Shown here in pieces: positions 46,069 through 55,353 of a DNA stretch of 64,000 nucleotides. The stretch's first letter is position 1, and the number at the start of each line of letters is the position of its first letter. Below the pieces are notes generated by a model that had not been told where the DNA came from, did not search any database, and was given only the letters and a program-made list of their open reading frames with translations. This stretch comes from an uncultured Flavobacterium sp. (lineage in GTDB: Bacteria > Bacteroidota > Bacteroidia > Flavobacteriales > Flavobacteriaceae), in assembly GCF_946478785.1 (NCBI RefSeq), contig NZ_CAMLDD010000026.1, forward strand, positions 1 through 64,000, in the 5' to 3' direction. The position numbers and the translations under genes are program-made.

Positions 46069-46495
46069 TCATTTTTTCTTTATTATTAAATACGACAAAC
46101 CTGAATCGAGGATTCTTTCTATTTCTGAGTTGATAATATCCTGTATGTCAAGCTTTATCTGCTGATAATTTTGATGTATTATGTGCTGATCAATTTTACG
46201 TATCACAGGGATATTTTCATAAGCAGACTCTTCCTTTTTAAGCTCCTCATGATTGTTTATAATTTCAGAGTGAAAAGTTTTCAGTTCTATTTTACAATCA
46301 GGATCATCTGATACCATACCTACAAATTCACCCGAACTCAAGGCCGAAATTTTAGAAGCCGGAACGGCTGATTCCAATTGTTTGGAGCGGCTGATCGAGG
46401 TATCGGAACTATTGATGGAAAGGCTCTCCCTGTCCTGCATAATTTTTCCAAACCGTTCTGATAATTGCTTGGCCGTATCCCCGGTATCCTGCTAC
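46069..46495 (-). pseudogene. mobC: C-terminal remnant of a MobC/TraG-type conjugation coupling protein
   Basis: The frame reads DTGDTAKQLSERFGKIMQDR, SDTSISRSKQLESAVPASKI, SSGEFVGMVSDDPDCKIELK and ends in LDSGLSYLIIKKK. This is the signature of the VirD4-like coupling ATPases (MobC/TraG) of Bacteroidota conjugative elements. Only the last ~140 residues remain; the ATPase motifs are gone. The upstream end at ~46495 joins an IS4 transposase tail directly, showing that the IS interrupted or replaced the rest. Confidence 0.7.
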
Positions 46496-47405
46496 CGTCT
46501 GGACACATCTTGGAATAGTTGCCATCCCTGCATAATTGAAGTAAATTTTTGTACTCCAATCCAAAATGTGGTTATTCCAGGTTTGCGTTCTGAACTATAG
46601 CCTTTCCAGCCTCCCAATCTTGCAATTGCCCAAACATAACGTTTTAAATCTTTGCCCAGTTAAGGGTTTTTCAACTTTTCAGTCTTTCCCTCTAAAGCTA
46701 TTATTTGATATTCCAGACATTTTATTTCATCTTCTGAAAAACAGCTGCCAGATCCAATCTCTTCTTCAGGACAATTATAGGCTATTTGCATCAAAAATAA
46801 TTTTACAATAGTTTCCATCATAAGCAAAGAAAGTTTACGTATGGATTTAGCATAAGTTAGTTCACTTGCTTCTATGTTAAAGCCTTCTTTTTTCAAGATC
46901 CTAAAAACTTCTTCTATAACCCATCTGCAGGTATACCAAGTAATGCAGTTTAAGGCTGTTTCCAGGTTCTCGACATTTATAGTTGTCAATAATCTCCAAC
47001 AGATAGGATTTTCAACATCGGTATTTATTTCCTTGGCTTCTATGATATTAAGTGTGATATTTTGCGGAGCAGTTTTAGAACTTAAGTCATTTTTATTTAT
47101 CGTCACTTCAGAGAAGCGAACTTCTAAAACTGCTTCTCTTTTTTTTATATTCTTTCTTTTATCTCCCTCCAATTCTATTGTATAAGTTCCTTTGGATGGC
47201 TGGTTTGCGATATAATCAAAAAGTTTTGTCTTATCTGAAAGGGTTCTATTGGCTCTGGCACGGACTAATAGATGCGTTTTTTGGTCTGGAACAATCCCGA
47301 ATTGCTCATAAATATCGCCTTCTCTATCCTGAATGATTATAATTTCTTTTGCCTGGCTCAAAACCTTTTTCGAGTTTTGAGAAGACTCTATCCATTTGCT
47401 GCTGG
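46494..47405 (-). mobile_element. IS4-family transposase remnant
   Basis: The frame from 47405 reads SKWIESSQNSKKVLSQAKEI, then IIIQDREGDIYEQF (DDE-type Asp motif) and TWYTCRWVIEEVFRILKKEG (the Y-x2-R-W-x-I-E signature of IS4). An in-frame TAA at 46658-46660 interrupts it. Past this stop the same frame continues with YVWAIARLGGWKGYSSERKP and GVQKFTSIMQGWQLFQDVSR, the usual IS4 C-terminus. The N-terminal third is missing. The copy is therefore inactive: truncated and carrying a nonsense codon. Inverted repeats were not found. Confidence 0.8.
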
Positions 47406-47822
47406 TTCCTTGACCCGGTACATTACAATTTCTTCCTGAAGCTCCTGGTTGCCCAGTTCCCCGATTTCGAATCCCTCTTCACCGGATTATCCTTTTAGGG
47501 TTCTATGGTCTCAAAGGGATCATTTTTCAGCCTCATTGCTTTTGTTGGTATTCATATCAGTTTGAGACCCCCTTTAAAGGGTCATTCTCTATAAGGTACT
47601 TTTCTATGTCCTTGCGGGTTATGTCCTTGGGGCCGCTGTCGGGTTCCTTTTAAGGGTTCTGCGGGTCATAGGGGCTGGGTGTTTTTGGACTGTGGTTTTT
47701 GGGTCTTTGATTTGGTTTTGGGAATTACGGTCTTCATGATCGTAATTTTTCGTTGTATGGGAATTTTTTATTTTATTTTTTTTAATTATTGCTGTTTCTT
47801 TTTAGGTTTAATATTATTTTTT
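47406..47822. other. Degenerate spacer with possible conjugation-gene scraps
   Basis: On the minus strand short frames read EEGFEIGELGNQELQEEIVM (just upstream of the IS junction) and PKDITRKDIEKYLIENDPLK. Both look like coding relics and lie where a mobB-like gene would be expected upstream of mobC, but I cannot assign them. The plus-strand frame at 47679-47954 is hydrophobic noise. Confidence 0.3.
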
Positions 47823-47932
47823 AGGAGCTTTTTCCCGCTATCCGTTCCAATCTTTTGCGCCGAACCACGGCACAAAAGGATTTCCACTGCACACGAGCGA
47901 AGCGAACTGGCGAAGCAATCGGGGCTAGGGCT
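47823..47932 (+). ncRNA. Flavo-1-like structured RNA candidate
   Basis: The block AGGAGCTTTTTCCCGCTATC, a hairpin TTTTGCGCCG...CGGCACAAAA, then GGATTTCCACTGC and ATCGGGGCTAGGGC matches my memory of a widespread flavobacterial intergenic motif (Flavo-1 RNA). The hairpin arms pair with one mismatch. It lies outside any gene. Its function is unknown; the name is from recollection, not a search. Confidence 0.45.
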
Positions 47933-47980
47933 GCTGATCTGCCCGGTTCCTTAGACTAATAAAAATAAGTGAGATTATAA

Positions 47981-48011
47981 AAAAATGGCTCCAATTGTCT
48001 TCAATTGGAGC
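47981..48011 (-). terminator. Rho-independent terminator on the minus strand
   Basis: GCTCCAATTG (47988-47997) and CAATTGGAGC (48002-48011) form a perfect 10-bp stem. On the minus strand a T-rich run follows. It may end transcription from the nitroreductase gene, about 240 bp upstream. Confidence 0.7.
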
Positions 48012-48025
48012 TATTTGGCTTGTTT

Positions 48026-48094
48026 GTGACTTCGACGGGACAACTTTCAACATCTTTTTTGGATGATTTGAAAAAATTGGCTTACTATATATAA
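48026..48094 (+). pseudogene. C-terminal peptide relic (second of two related relics)
   Basis: The last 23 codons of a frame, VTSTGQLSTSFLDDLKKLAY then YI and stop, match the relic at 11743-11811 position by position, stop included. It starts right behind the terminator hairpin. Family unknown. 48095-48253 shows no gene. Confidence 0.45.
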
Positions 48095-48253
48095 TGTCTG
48101 TCTTCCATTGGCTTAGTAAATTTGGTTTAGCTGTCCTGTTGGGATTGATCTAAAAATTATAAAACTAAATTAGTTTATGGTAGTAAACTAATATACAATT
48201 CTACAAATAAGGTTGAACGTATACTTTTCCCATAATTAACATATCTAATAATA

Positions 48254-48883
48254 TTAGTAAACTTTTGTTATCATTTCATCTATAGGTAAACGAACTTTTT
48301 TCGTAGCTGCCATATAATCTTTTTCCAAATCACGATATCCTAAAGCGAGGATAACTGCAGCATGCAGACCTTTCTCCTTCAAACCCAAAACCTCATCGAT
48401 AGTGGCGGCGTTAAATCCTTCGATAGGAGTGGCATCCACTTTCAATTCTGCTGCACCAATAAGTGCTGTTCCTAGTGCAATATAAGCCTGTTTGGCCGCC
48501 CAAAGGGCTTTTTGTTCTGCATTTAGAGCGCTGAAATAGGAATGCAGTCCATTTCTAAATCCTGACAAGGTACCAGCATCAAGACCTCTTTGCTTTTCTG
48601 TCATTGCCATATAATCGTCAATGTAAGTAGAAGACATGTCAGTGAAAGCAGCGAAAACCAACAAATGAGAGCAAGAGCTAATCTGTCCATTATACGAATC
48701 AGCACCTAATTTCTTTTGGATTTCCAGGTTGCTTACAATAAAAACACGGTAAGATTGCAGACCACAGGAAGATGCTGAAAGATTTATAGCCTCTAAGATC
48801 TGATCGATCTTCTCTTCTGTTACTTTAATGTTATTGTAAGCTTTTGTGGCGTAGCGCCATTTTAAATTTTCTATCAAATTCAT
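48254..48883 (-). CDS. Nitroreductase-family NAD(P)H oxidoreductase
   Basis: 209 residues from the ATG at 48883 (MNLIENLKWRYATKAYNNIK). The earlier ATG at 48910 lies inside the candidate -7 box and is excluded. Family marks are RYATKAY, INLSASSCGLQSYRVFIVSN for FMN/phosphate binding, and AAVILALGYRDLEKDY. Such flavoenzymes reduce quinones and nitro compounds with NAD(P)H. It is divergent from the methionine-synthesis genes, with a 267-bp gap. Confidence 0.88.
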   Translation of the reverse strand: MNLIENLKWRYATKAYNNIKVTEEKIDQILEAINLSASSCGLQSYRVFIVSNLEIQKKLGADSYNGQISSCSHLLVFAAFTDMSSTYIDDYMAMTEKQRGLDAGTLSGFRNGLHSYFSALNAEQKALWAAKQAYIALGTALIGAAELKVDATPIEGFNAATIDEVLGLKEKGLHAAVILALGYRDLEKDYMAATKKVRLPIDEMITKVY

Positions 48884-48907
48884 TGCGATGTCTATCTTAA
48901 ATTTTGG

Positions 48908-48915
48908 CAAATATA
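48908..48915 (-). promoter_or_regulatory. Candidate -7 box of the nitroreductase gene
   Basis: On the minus strand TATATTTG is an exact match to TAnnTTTG, 24 bases upstream of the ATG at 48883. No good -33 box is seen. Confidence 0.45.
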
Positions 48916-49150
48916 AATGATATTGTTATCATTTTCGAGTTTTTCAATCGCTCTTAGAAACGCCAAATCAATCATCTTAGGCTACTAAAGAATATTTATC
49001 TGTTTTGCTTCATTAATACATTCGTTTAGAGATTAATAATCTTTAAAAATATCTATAAAAAGAATCTTTATCTGATTTTTAGTATTAATAAAAATATTAA
49101 ATCTTTTATTTTCAAATTTGCAGGGTAAAAAAACTAAATACTATCATCAG

Positions 49151-50203
49151 ATGAAAGCGAGTATACAAGAAGATAGGGGCATAAACGAAACGCAGGATGT
49201 TGAAAACACCCAGAATACAATCCACAATGATTTTGAATTCACACTAAAGAGCACTCGTTTAGATGAAAACTATCACCCCTCAAGCGAAACGCGTTTGACA
49301 ACCAATTTTGCAAACCTGGCCAGAGGAGGTAATCGCCAACAAAACTTACGTAATGCCTTAAATATGATTAACAATCGATTCAATGCATTGGCTCATCTGG
49401 ATAATCCAAAAGCGGATCGTTACCTTGTAGAACTTGAAATCATCACAGTAACGATGAGTATTGATGATAAGAATGGTATCAACAATCTGCCGTTGATTGA
49501 AGTTTTAAAAACGAATATTCTTGACCGCAAAACTAGCCAGCGTATCGAAGGTATTGCCGGTAATAATTTTTCTTCCTATGTTCGTGACTATGATTTCAGT
49601 ATTTTATTGATCGAGCACAATAAAAATAAATCTAATTTTTGTATTCCTGAAAATTTTGGCGATTTGCACGGAAAACTTTATAAGTGCTTTGTGAGTTCAG
49701 CCACTTATAAAGAGCACTTTAAGATGTCACCGATCATTTGTCTAAGTGTATCTAGCAACAAAACTTACACTCGCACTGACTATCAGCATCCGGTTCTTGG
49801 TTTTGAGTATCTGCAGGATCAGTATTCTGTCACTGATGAATATTTCTCTAAAATGGGCTTAAAGGTTCGTTTTTTCATGCCTCCCAATAGTGTGGCACCG
49901 ATGGCTTTTTATCATTCCGGAGATTTGCTTGCTGATTATACTGATCTTGGACTAATCAGCTCAATCAGCACGATGGAGACTTTCCAGAAGATTTATCGCC
50001 CTGAAATTTACAATGCAAATTCAGTGGCTGGGAAAATATATCAACCTACTCTTAAACACGAAGATTATTCACTGACCCGCGTGGTGTATGACCGCGAAGA
50101 ACGCAGCCAATTGGCAGTTGAACAAGGTAAATATGCAGAAGAGCATTTCATTAAGCCTTACAAAAGTCTTCTGGAAAAATGGTCTGCTAATTTTACTCTT
50201 TAA
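49151..50203 (+). CDS. mesX: DUF1852 protein, MesX-like partner of methionine synthase MesD
   Basis: 350 residues from the ATG at 49151 (MKASIQEDRGINETQ); the TTG at 49118 is rejected. Motifs I associate with DUF1852 are TRLTTNFANLARGGNRQQNL and RNALNMINNRFNALAHLDNP near residue 70. Established knowledge: DUF1852 (MesX) is required together with MesD, a core-MetE type enzyme, for an oxygen-dependent, folate-independent methionine synthesis whose methyl donor is not known. The next gene, 30 bp downstream, is that partner, which makes the call firm. No riboswitch was recognised upstream. Confidence 0.88.
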   Translation: MKASIQEDRGINETQDVENTQNTIHNDFEFTLKSTRLDENYHPSSETRLTTNFANLARGGNRQQNLRNALNMINNRFNALAHLDNPKADRYLVELEIITVTMSIDDKNGINNLPLIEVLKTNILDRKTSQRIEGIAGNNFSSYVRDYDFSILLIEHNKNKSNFCIPENFGDLHGKLYKCFVSSATYKEHFKMSPIICLSVSSNKTYTRTDYQHPVLGFEYLQDQYSVTDEYFSKMGLKVRFFMPPNSVAPMAFYHSGDLLADYTDLGLISSISTMETFQKIYRPEIYNANSVAGKIYQPTLKHEDYSLTRVVYDREERSQLAVEQGKYAEEHFIKPYKSLLEKWSANFTL

Positions 50204-50233
50204 TTGATTACAACGCATTAATATTATACTATT

Positions 50234-51265
50234 ATGAAGAAATTATTATTACCCACCTCTATTGTTGGAAGTTTACCCAAACCAGCCTGGCTTGCACCAC
50301 CCGAAAAACTTTGGTCGCCATGGAAATTAGAAGGTGATCAGCTAATTGAAGGGAAACAAGATGCGTTGCGCATTTCGCTGCAGGAACAACAATTGGCAGA
50401 TCTGGATATCATTTGTGACGGAGAGCAGACACGCCAGCATTTCGTAACCACCTTTATCGAGCATTTAAGTGGTGTAGATTTTGAAAATCGTAAAACAGTA
50501 AAAATCCGTAACCGTTATGAGGCGAGTGTTCCAGTTGTTGTAGGTGAGGTTGCACGTCAAAAAGCAGTTTTTGTCGAAGATGCTAAATTTTTACGTAAAC
50601 AGACTAACAAGCCTATAAAATGGGCATTGCCAGGTCCGCTGACAATGGTAGACACCTTGTACGACGACCATTATAAGAGCCGCGAAAAATTGGCGTGGGA
50701 ATTTGCGAGAGCCCTCAATGAAGAAGCAAGAGAACTTCAAGACGCAGGGGTAGATATTATCCAGTTTGATGAACCTGCCTTTAATGTGTTCTTTGATGAA
50801 GTAAACGATTGGGGAATGGCAGCATTAGAAAGAGCCATTGAAGGTTTACACTGTCAAACTGCGGTTCATATTTGCTATGGTTATGGAATACAGGCAAATA
50901 CTGATTGGAAAAAGACATTAGGTCCAGAATGGCGACAATACGAAGAAATTTTTCCGAAAATTCAAAAATCTAAAATTGATGTGGTGTCTTTAGAATGTCA
51001 CAACTCCAATGTACCTTTACATTTAATGGAACTTGTTCGCGGTAAAAAAGTAATGGTCGGTGCCATTGATGTGGCAACCAACACTATCGAAACACCAGAA
51101 GAAGTAGCGAAAACCCTGCGTAAAGCTCTTGAGTTTGTAGATGCCGAAAATCTTTACCCTTCTACAAACTGCGGTATGGCACCGCTATCTCGAAACGTAG
51201 CCAGAGGCAAGTTAAGTGCTTTAAGCGCAGGAGCCGAAATTATACGCAAAGAACTTGGGATTTAG
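50234..51265 (+). CDS. mesD: Core-MetE family methionine synthase MesD
   Basis: 343 residues, half the length of MetE, because only the C-terminal catalytic barrel is present. Opening LPTSIVGSLPKPAWLAP is typical. The zinc-binding residues of MetE have counterparts: H and C in VHICYGYG, E in VVSLECHNS and C in PSTNCGMAPLSR. It transfers a methyl group to homocysteine without folate polyglutamate as donor. It pairs with the DUF1852 gene just upstream, the known MesX-MesD arrangement. A transporter gene follows after 167 bp. Confidence 0.88.
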   Translation: MKKLLLPTSIVGSLPKPAWLAPPEKLWSPWKLEGDQLIEGKQDALRISLQEQQLADLDIICDGEQTRQHFVTTFIEHLSGVDFENRKTVKIRNRYEASVPVVVGEVARQKAVFVEDAKFLRKQTNKPIKWALPGPLTMVDTLYDDHYKSREKLAWEFARALNEEARELQDAGVDIIQFDEPAFNVFFDEVNDWGMAALERAIEGLHCQTAVHICYGYGIQANTDWKKTLGPEWRQYEEIFPKIQKSKIDVVSLECHNSNVPLHLMELVRGKKVMVGAIDVATNTIETPEEVAKTLRKALEFVDAENLYPSTNCGMAPLSRNVARGKLSALSAGAEIIRKELGI

Positions 51266-51432
51266 TCTTAATGTATTAATTTTGAATATGGTTTCCTTGT
51301 TTGAAGCCTGCTGTCCGTAGCATTTAACAGAGCGACTCTGCGAACAGACTAGTGAATCTAGAAAATCCACGTTTATCTGCGTAAGATATATTTGTAATCC
51401 TGACTCTGCGGAGTAATAATATTTAAAGCACG

Positions 51433-52425
51433 TTGAAGAAATTATTAGAAGTATTAAAAAAAGCAGGTTTCGACGGTTTCCTGTTAATGATAGCCGCCAT
51501 GATTCTGATGGCTTATTTTTTGCCAAAGCCAGGCATGGTCAAAGAACCTGTTTCGCTGGAGGAGATTGCAAATGCTGGCGTTTCCTTGATTTTCTTGTTT
51601 TATGGCATGCGGCTGAGTGTTGAGAAACTAAAAGCCGGACTTTCCAACTGGAAAATGCACATTGTTGTTCAGTTGACAACCTTTTTATTTTTTCCGCTCA
51701 TTGTTTTGGCATTTCGCCCGTTGTTTGTCAATAACGGCTTCGAGTTGCTTTGGCTCGGTGTATTTTTTTTGGCAGCATTGCCGTCCACAGTTTCCTCTTC
51801 CGTGGTCATGGTTTCCATCGCTAAGGGAAACATTCCCGCAGCCATTTTCAATGCAAGCATTTCCAGTTTGATCGGAGTAGTCGTGACGCCGATCTGGGTT
51901 GGGCTGTTTATAGCTTCTGCGACAGGTGATTTTGATGTTACTCATATCGTCATTAAGTTGATTCTGCAGGTCTTGCTGCCTGTCATCATTGGCATAAGTC
52001 TCAATTCCCGTTTCGGCGCCATTGCCGAAAAATACAAGAAGCAGCTCAAATATTTCGATCAGGCAGTTATTCTAACGATTATTTACACGTCGTTTTGCAA
52101 GTCATTTTCCGAGCATCTTTTTGAAGGCTTTACCGCCCTTGAACTTGCCGGACTCGCTGCAGGGATGATGGCGTTGTTTTTTGCCGTATTCTTTTGTGTC
52201 GGCCTACTCAGCCGCCTGCTTGGCTTTTCAGATGAAGACCGTATTACTGTCTTATTCTGCGGGTCTAAAAAGTCATTGGTACATGGCACTGTTATGTCAA
52301 AAGTACTTTTTCAGCACAGTACCATCACTGGCATCGTATTGCTGCCGCTCATGCTTTATCATGCATTGCAATTGATTGCCGCCAGTATCATCGCTCAGGG
52401 TATGGCTCGACGAAAAGAAATATAA
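51433..52425 (+). CDS. Bile acid:sodium symporter-like transporter (SBF family)
   Basis: 330 residues with 9-10 membrane helices (FLLMIAAMILMAYFLP, LIFLFYGMRLSVEKLKAGL, FLAALPSTVSSSVVMVSIAKGN). The motif LPSTVSSS and the late ITVLFCGSKKSLVHG are typical of the SBF-like/YfeH subgroup, which exchanges organic anions with sodium. The frame has a TTG at 51433 as its only sensible start; an ATG appears only inside the first helix. Substrate unknown; the methionine-synthesis neighbours hint at a sulphur compound, which is a guess. Confidence 0.82.
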   Translation: MKKLLEVLKKAGFDGFLLMIAAMILMAYFLPKPGMVKEPVSLEEIANAGVSLIFLFYGMRLSVEKLKAGLSNWKMHIVVQLTTFLFFPLIVLAFRPLFVNNGFELLWLGVFFLAALPSTVSSSVVMVSIAKGNIPAAIFNASISSLIGVVVTPIWVGLFIASATGDFDVTHIVIKLILQVLLPVIIGISLNSRFGAIAEKYKKQLKYFDQAVILTIIYTSFCKSFSEHLFEGFTALELAGLAAGMMALFFAVFFCVGLLSRLLGFSDEDRITVLFCGSKKSLVHGTVMSKVLFQHSTITGIVLLPLMLYHALQLIAASIIAQGMARRKEI

Positions 52426-52589
52426 TTTTATTTATGATGTGGCCGTTTATCTTTTTTCGATAAAGGGCACCAGGGATAACGCTCCCTGCTATAAAATAAT
52501 GCCTTTTAGATTTTTATACTTTGAAGTTAACGCTGCAGTATGTTATGTTTTAAACTTGTTCAAAATAAGATTTTTGTATTGTTTTTGGT

Positions 52590-52597
52590 TACATTTG
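52590..52597 (+). promoter_or_regulatory. Candidate -7 box of the Lrp regulator gene
   Basis: TACATTTG matches TAnnTTTG exactly, 52 bases upstream of the ATG at 52650. The best upstream TTTTTG is only 13 bases away, closer than usual. Confidence 0.35.
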
Positions 52598-52649
52598 AAG
52601 AATTTTATTCTGATTTAAAAATAAATTAACCTGTTTAAAGTAATATTCT

Positions 52650-53102
52650 ATGGAACAAATAGACGCTATTGATCTTCAGTTATTAAATATACTTCACGAT
52701 AATTCTAAATACACTGTAAAAGAGCTTGCTAAAATGGTAAATCTTTCGGCATCGCCTGTTTTTGAGCGGATTAAAAGATTGGAAAACAGCGGTTACATTA
52801 AGAAATATATAGCCCTGCTGGATGCAGAAAAACTAAACAGGGGATTCATTGTTTTTTGTAATATCAAGCTTAAACAGCACGATCGTAATATCGGGAATCA
52901 ATTTGTTAGTGATATTATGAAAATAGAAGAAGTTGTGGAATGTTATAATATCTCAGGTGATTACGATTTTTTAATGAAAGTTTCTGCCAAAGACATGAAG
53001 CATTATCAGGATTTTGTGTTTAATAAATTGGGATCAGTTGAAAGTATAGGCAGTACCCAAAGCACCTTTGTTATGTCGGAGATAAAAAATATGTATGGAT
53101 AG
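52650..53102 (+). CDS. Lrp/AsnC-family transcriptional regulator
   Basis: 150 residues. The N-terminal winged helix-turn-helix (LDAILDLQLLN is spelled here IDAIDLQLLNILHDN, then ELAKMVNLSASPVFERIKRL) binds DNA. The C-terminal RAM domain (VVECYNISGDYDFLMKVSAK) binds amino-acid effectors and forms octamers. Lrp regulators often control adjacent amino-acid genes, so the methionine genes upstream are candidate targets. A REP-like palindrome remnant (53188-53214) lies downstream. Confidence 0.88.
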   Translation: MEQIDAIDLQLLNILHDNSKYTVKELAKMVNLSASPVFERIKRLENSGYIKKYIALLDAEKLNRGFIVFCNIKLKQHDRNIGNQFVSDIMKIEEVVECYNISGDYDFLMKVSAKDMKHYQDFVFNKLGSVESIGSTQSTFVMSEIKNMYG

Positions 53103-53264
53103 ATGGTTTATTTATTTGAAATTGGAAATTTTTTTATCATTTGTATAAATTTTCATAGACTAGGAGCCTGATTTTGTCCAGGTCCTCGTTGGCGCTTGCT
53201 TCTGGCTCGTGAACCCTTACATGGCAAGATAGTAGAGAAATGAAGCAAATTATTTTATTTATGT

Positions 53265-53272
53265 TATTTTTG
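53265..53272 (+). promoter_or_regulatory. Candidate -7 box of the TonB-receptor pseudogene
   Basis: TATTTTTG fits TAnnTTTG, 43 bases upstream of the ATG at 53316. No -33 box is clear. Confidence 0.35.
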
Positions 53273-53315
53273 CCCCGAAAAAAAACTTTTATTTAAAAAT
53301 ACTTCCACATATCTT

Positions 53316-55061
53316 ATGAAGTTCTTAGCTGCTTTTGGATGCTTCATTTTATCTATTTCTCTTCAGTCCCAATCTTTAAATGGATTGATAAAGGATGATA
53401 GGGGAACACCACTTTCTGATGTTTTGGTTCGTGATTTAGTTTCAAAAACACATGCTCATACTGATAGCAGTGGAAAATTCACGTTGGAAAATGCTGTCAT
53501 TGGTGACAGTCTTCAAATCTCCAAACAAGAATTTGTAACGCAAAAGATTATATTAACTTCTTTTGATTTTCTGACGATCTCACTTGGCCAGAAACCTTTT
53601 TTACTGGAAGAAGTAACCATTACCAAATCCTTGAAATATTTAAATACCATTTCCAAAATTGATTTGGAAATTCAGCCCATATCCAATTCGCAGGATTTAC
53701 TGCGAAAAGTTCCCAGGCTTTTTATCGGCCAGCATGCAGGGGGAGGAAAAGCAGAGCAGATTTTCCTTCGTGGTTTTGACTGTGATCATGGAACAGATAT
53801 TAATGTTTCAGTTGATGGAATTCCGGTCAATATGGTCTCACACGCACATGGGCAGGGGTATGCCGATCTTCATTTTGTAATTCCCGAAACCGTTGACAAT
53901 ATAGATTTTGACAAAGGATCGTATTTTGTTGATAAAGGTGATTTTACAACTGCAGGATTTGTGGGTTTTAATACCAAAAATGTTTTGCAGCACAGTTCCC
54001 TTTCTTTCGAAGGCGGGCAGTTTGATACATTTAGAACCGTGGCTTTATTTAATTTACTGAGCAATGAAAATCAGTCGGCCTATTTTGCCGGTGAATATAT
54101 GATGACCAATGGGTATTTTGATGCGCCGCAGAATTTTAACCGAATCAATCTGTTTGGAAAATATTCGGCAAAAATGAAAAATGGAGATAAACTGGCGCTT
54201 TCTGTTTCGCATTTTAAAAGCCAGTGGGATGCCAGCGGGCAGATTCCCGATCGCGCGGTAAACGATGGGACGATCTCGCACTTTGGGGCAATTGATCCCA
54301 ATGAAGGAGGAACGACCGGCAGGACCAATTTTAATCTGCAGTACGATGCCAGAATTGATGAGGACACCCATATTAAAAATACAGCGTATATAAGCAAATA
54401 CGATTTTGAACTGTACTCGAATTTTACTTTTTTTCTCAATGCCCCTGTAAACGGCGACCAGATCAAGCAAAAAGAAAACAGGACTATTGTAGGTTTTGAG
54501 TCCCAGTACAATGAGCAACTAAATGATAAATGGCTTTTTAAACTAGGCGCCGGACTTAGAAATGACAATAATAAAAATGTGGAATTATCACATACTGTAA
54601 ACAGAAATACGGTTTTGGAATAGCTAAGTTTAGGAAATGTAAATCAGACCAACCTGTTCTCATACTCCAGTTTAGACTTTACTTCCGGCAAATGCGTAAA
54701 CGGTGGTTTACGTTTGGATTATTTCAAGTTTGGGTATGAAGACCAATTGGCAGCAACCTATACCAACCAGACACAGTCAAAAGCCATCCTAAGCCCGAAA
54801 TTAAGCTTTCTGTATACCCAGAATGAGAAGCTGCAGTATTTCTTTAAAAAATTTACTGCCCCTTATGGAAGTTTTGGACAGTTTGCTAATTTAAGATCTC
54901 TTTTGGATTATTTCGATAATGGTGTTCTGGGTGCCGATAATCTTGATCCGATTCTTAAAGAAAATGGCAGACGAATTCCGCTTACCGAAGAAGAAAAAAA
55001 TAATCTTACTGCCTTTATGAAAACTTTAAGTGACAGTGAGTTTTTAGGAAATTTAAATTAG
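53316..55061 (+). pseudogene. TonB-dependent receptor pseudogene fused to a cytochrome c peroxidase tail
   Basis: Residues 1-20 are a signal peptide and ~20-95 a carboxypeptidase-regulatory-like domain (LIKDDRGTPLSDVLVRDLVS). The plug has LRKVPRLFIGQHAGGGKAEQ and IFLRGFDCDHGTDINVSVDG. An in-frame TAG at 54633-54635 region (after NTVLE) stops the barrel, and the same frame resumes with NQTNLFSYSSLDFTSGK. At ~54848, in an A-run, the barrel sequence (NEKLQYFF) changes to KFTAPYGSFGQFANLRSLLD and DPILKENGRRIPLTEEEKNN, the C-terminus of a di-haem cytochrome c peroxidase. The rest of the barrel and the front of the peroxidase gene were deleted. It is non-functional. Confidence 0.85.
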
Positions 55062-55237
55062 TAAAATATTCCATTAACGATTGTAGTTTACTTCAATGAA
55101 ATAAGATATTTATTCTGAAATTCCCTTATTGTTAATTTCCAAGAGCAGAAGGTCTTCTAAATCCATTATAGTAATGATTCGAACTTAAGGTTTCAAGTGA
55201 TTGTATAACAGTATTTTAAATTTGTTCGAAAAAGTGA

Positions 55238-55255
55238 TGCACCGATTCTGCACCT
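55238..55255. repeat. Direct repeat, left copy (possible att site)
   Basis: TGCACCGATTCTGCACCT occurs here and at 59414-59431. The copies bracket the 4.2-kb segment with the recombinase chimera. Nothing else is recognisable between 55062 and 55353. Confidence 0.6.
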
Positions 55256-55353
55256 AAATTCAAATATGTTAATTTAAATATTTTACTGCGTAAAAAAATC
55301 TTTATAATACAGTTTAGAACCTAAACTCGTCACCACTTGATTTGACTGAATTT

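Noticed and set aside
47679..47954. Plus-strand hydrophobic frame of 91 codons
   Set aside because: It runs through a T-rich stretch and the structured RNA candidate; the hydrophobicity is a by-product of poly-T codons.
49000..49150. SAM-type riboswitch before mesX
   Set aside because: The leader is AT-rich and I could not find the conserved core of any SAM riboswitch class.
54054..54568. Two long minus-strand frames inside the TonB receptor pseudogene
   Set aside because: They have no start context or protein-like pattern, and the plus strand is clearly receptor sequence.
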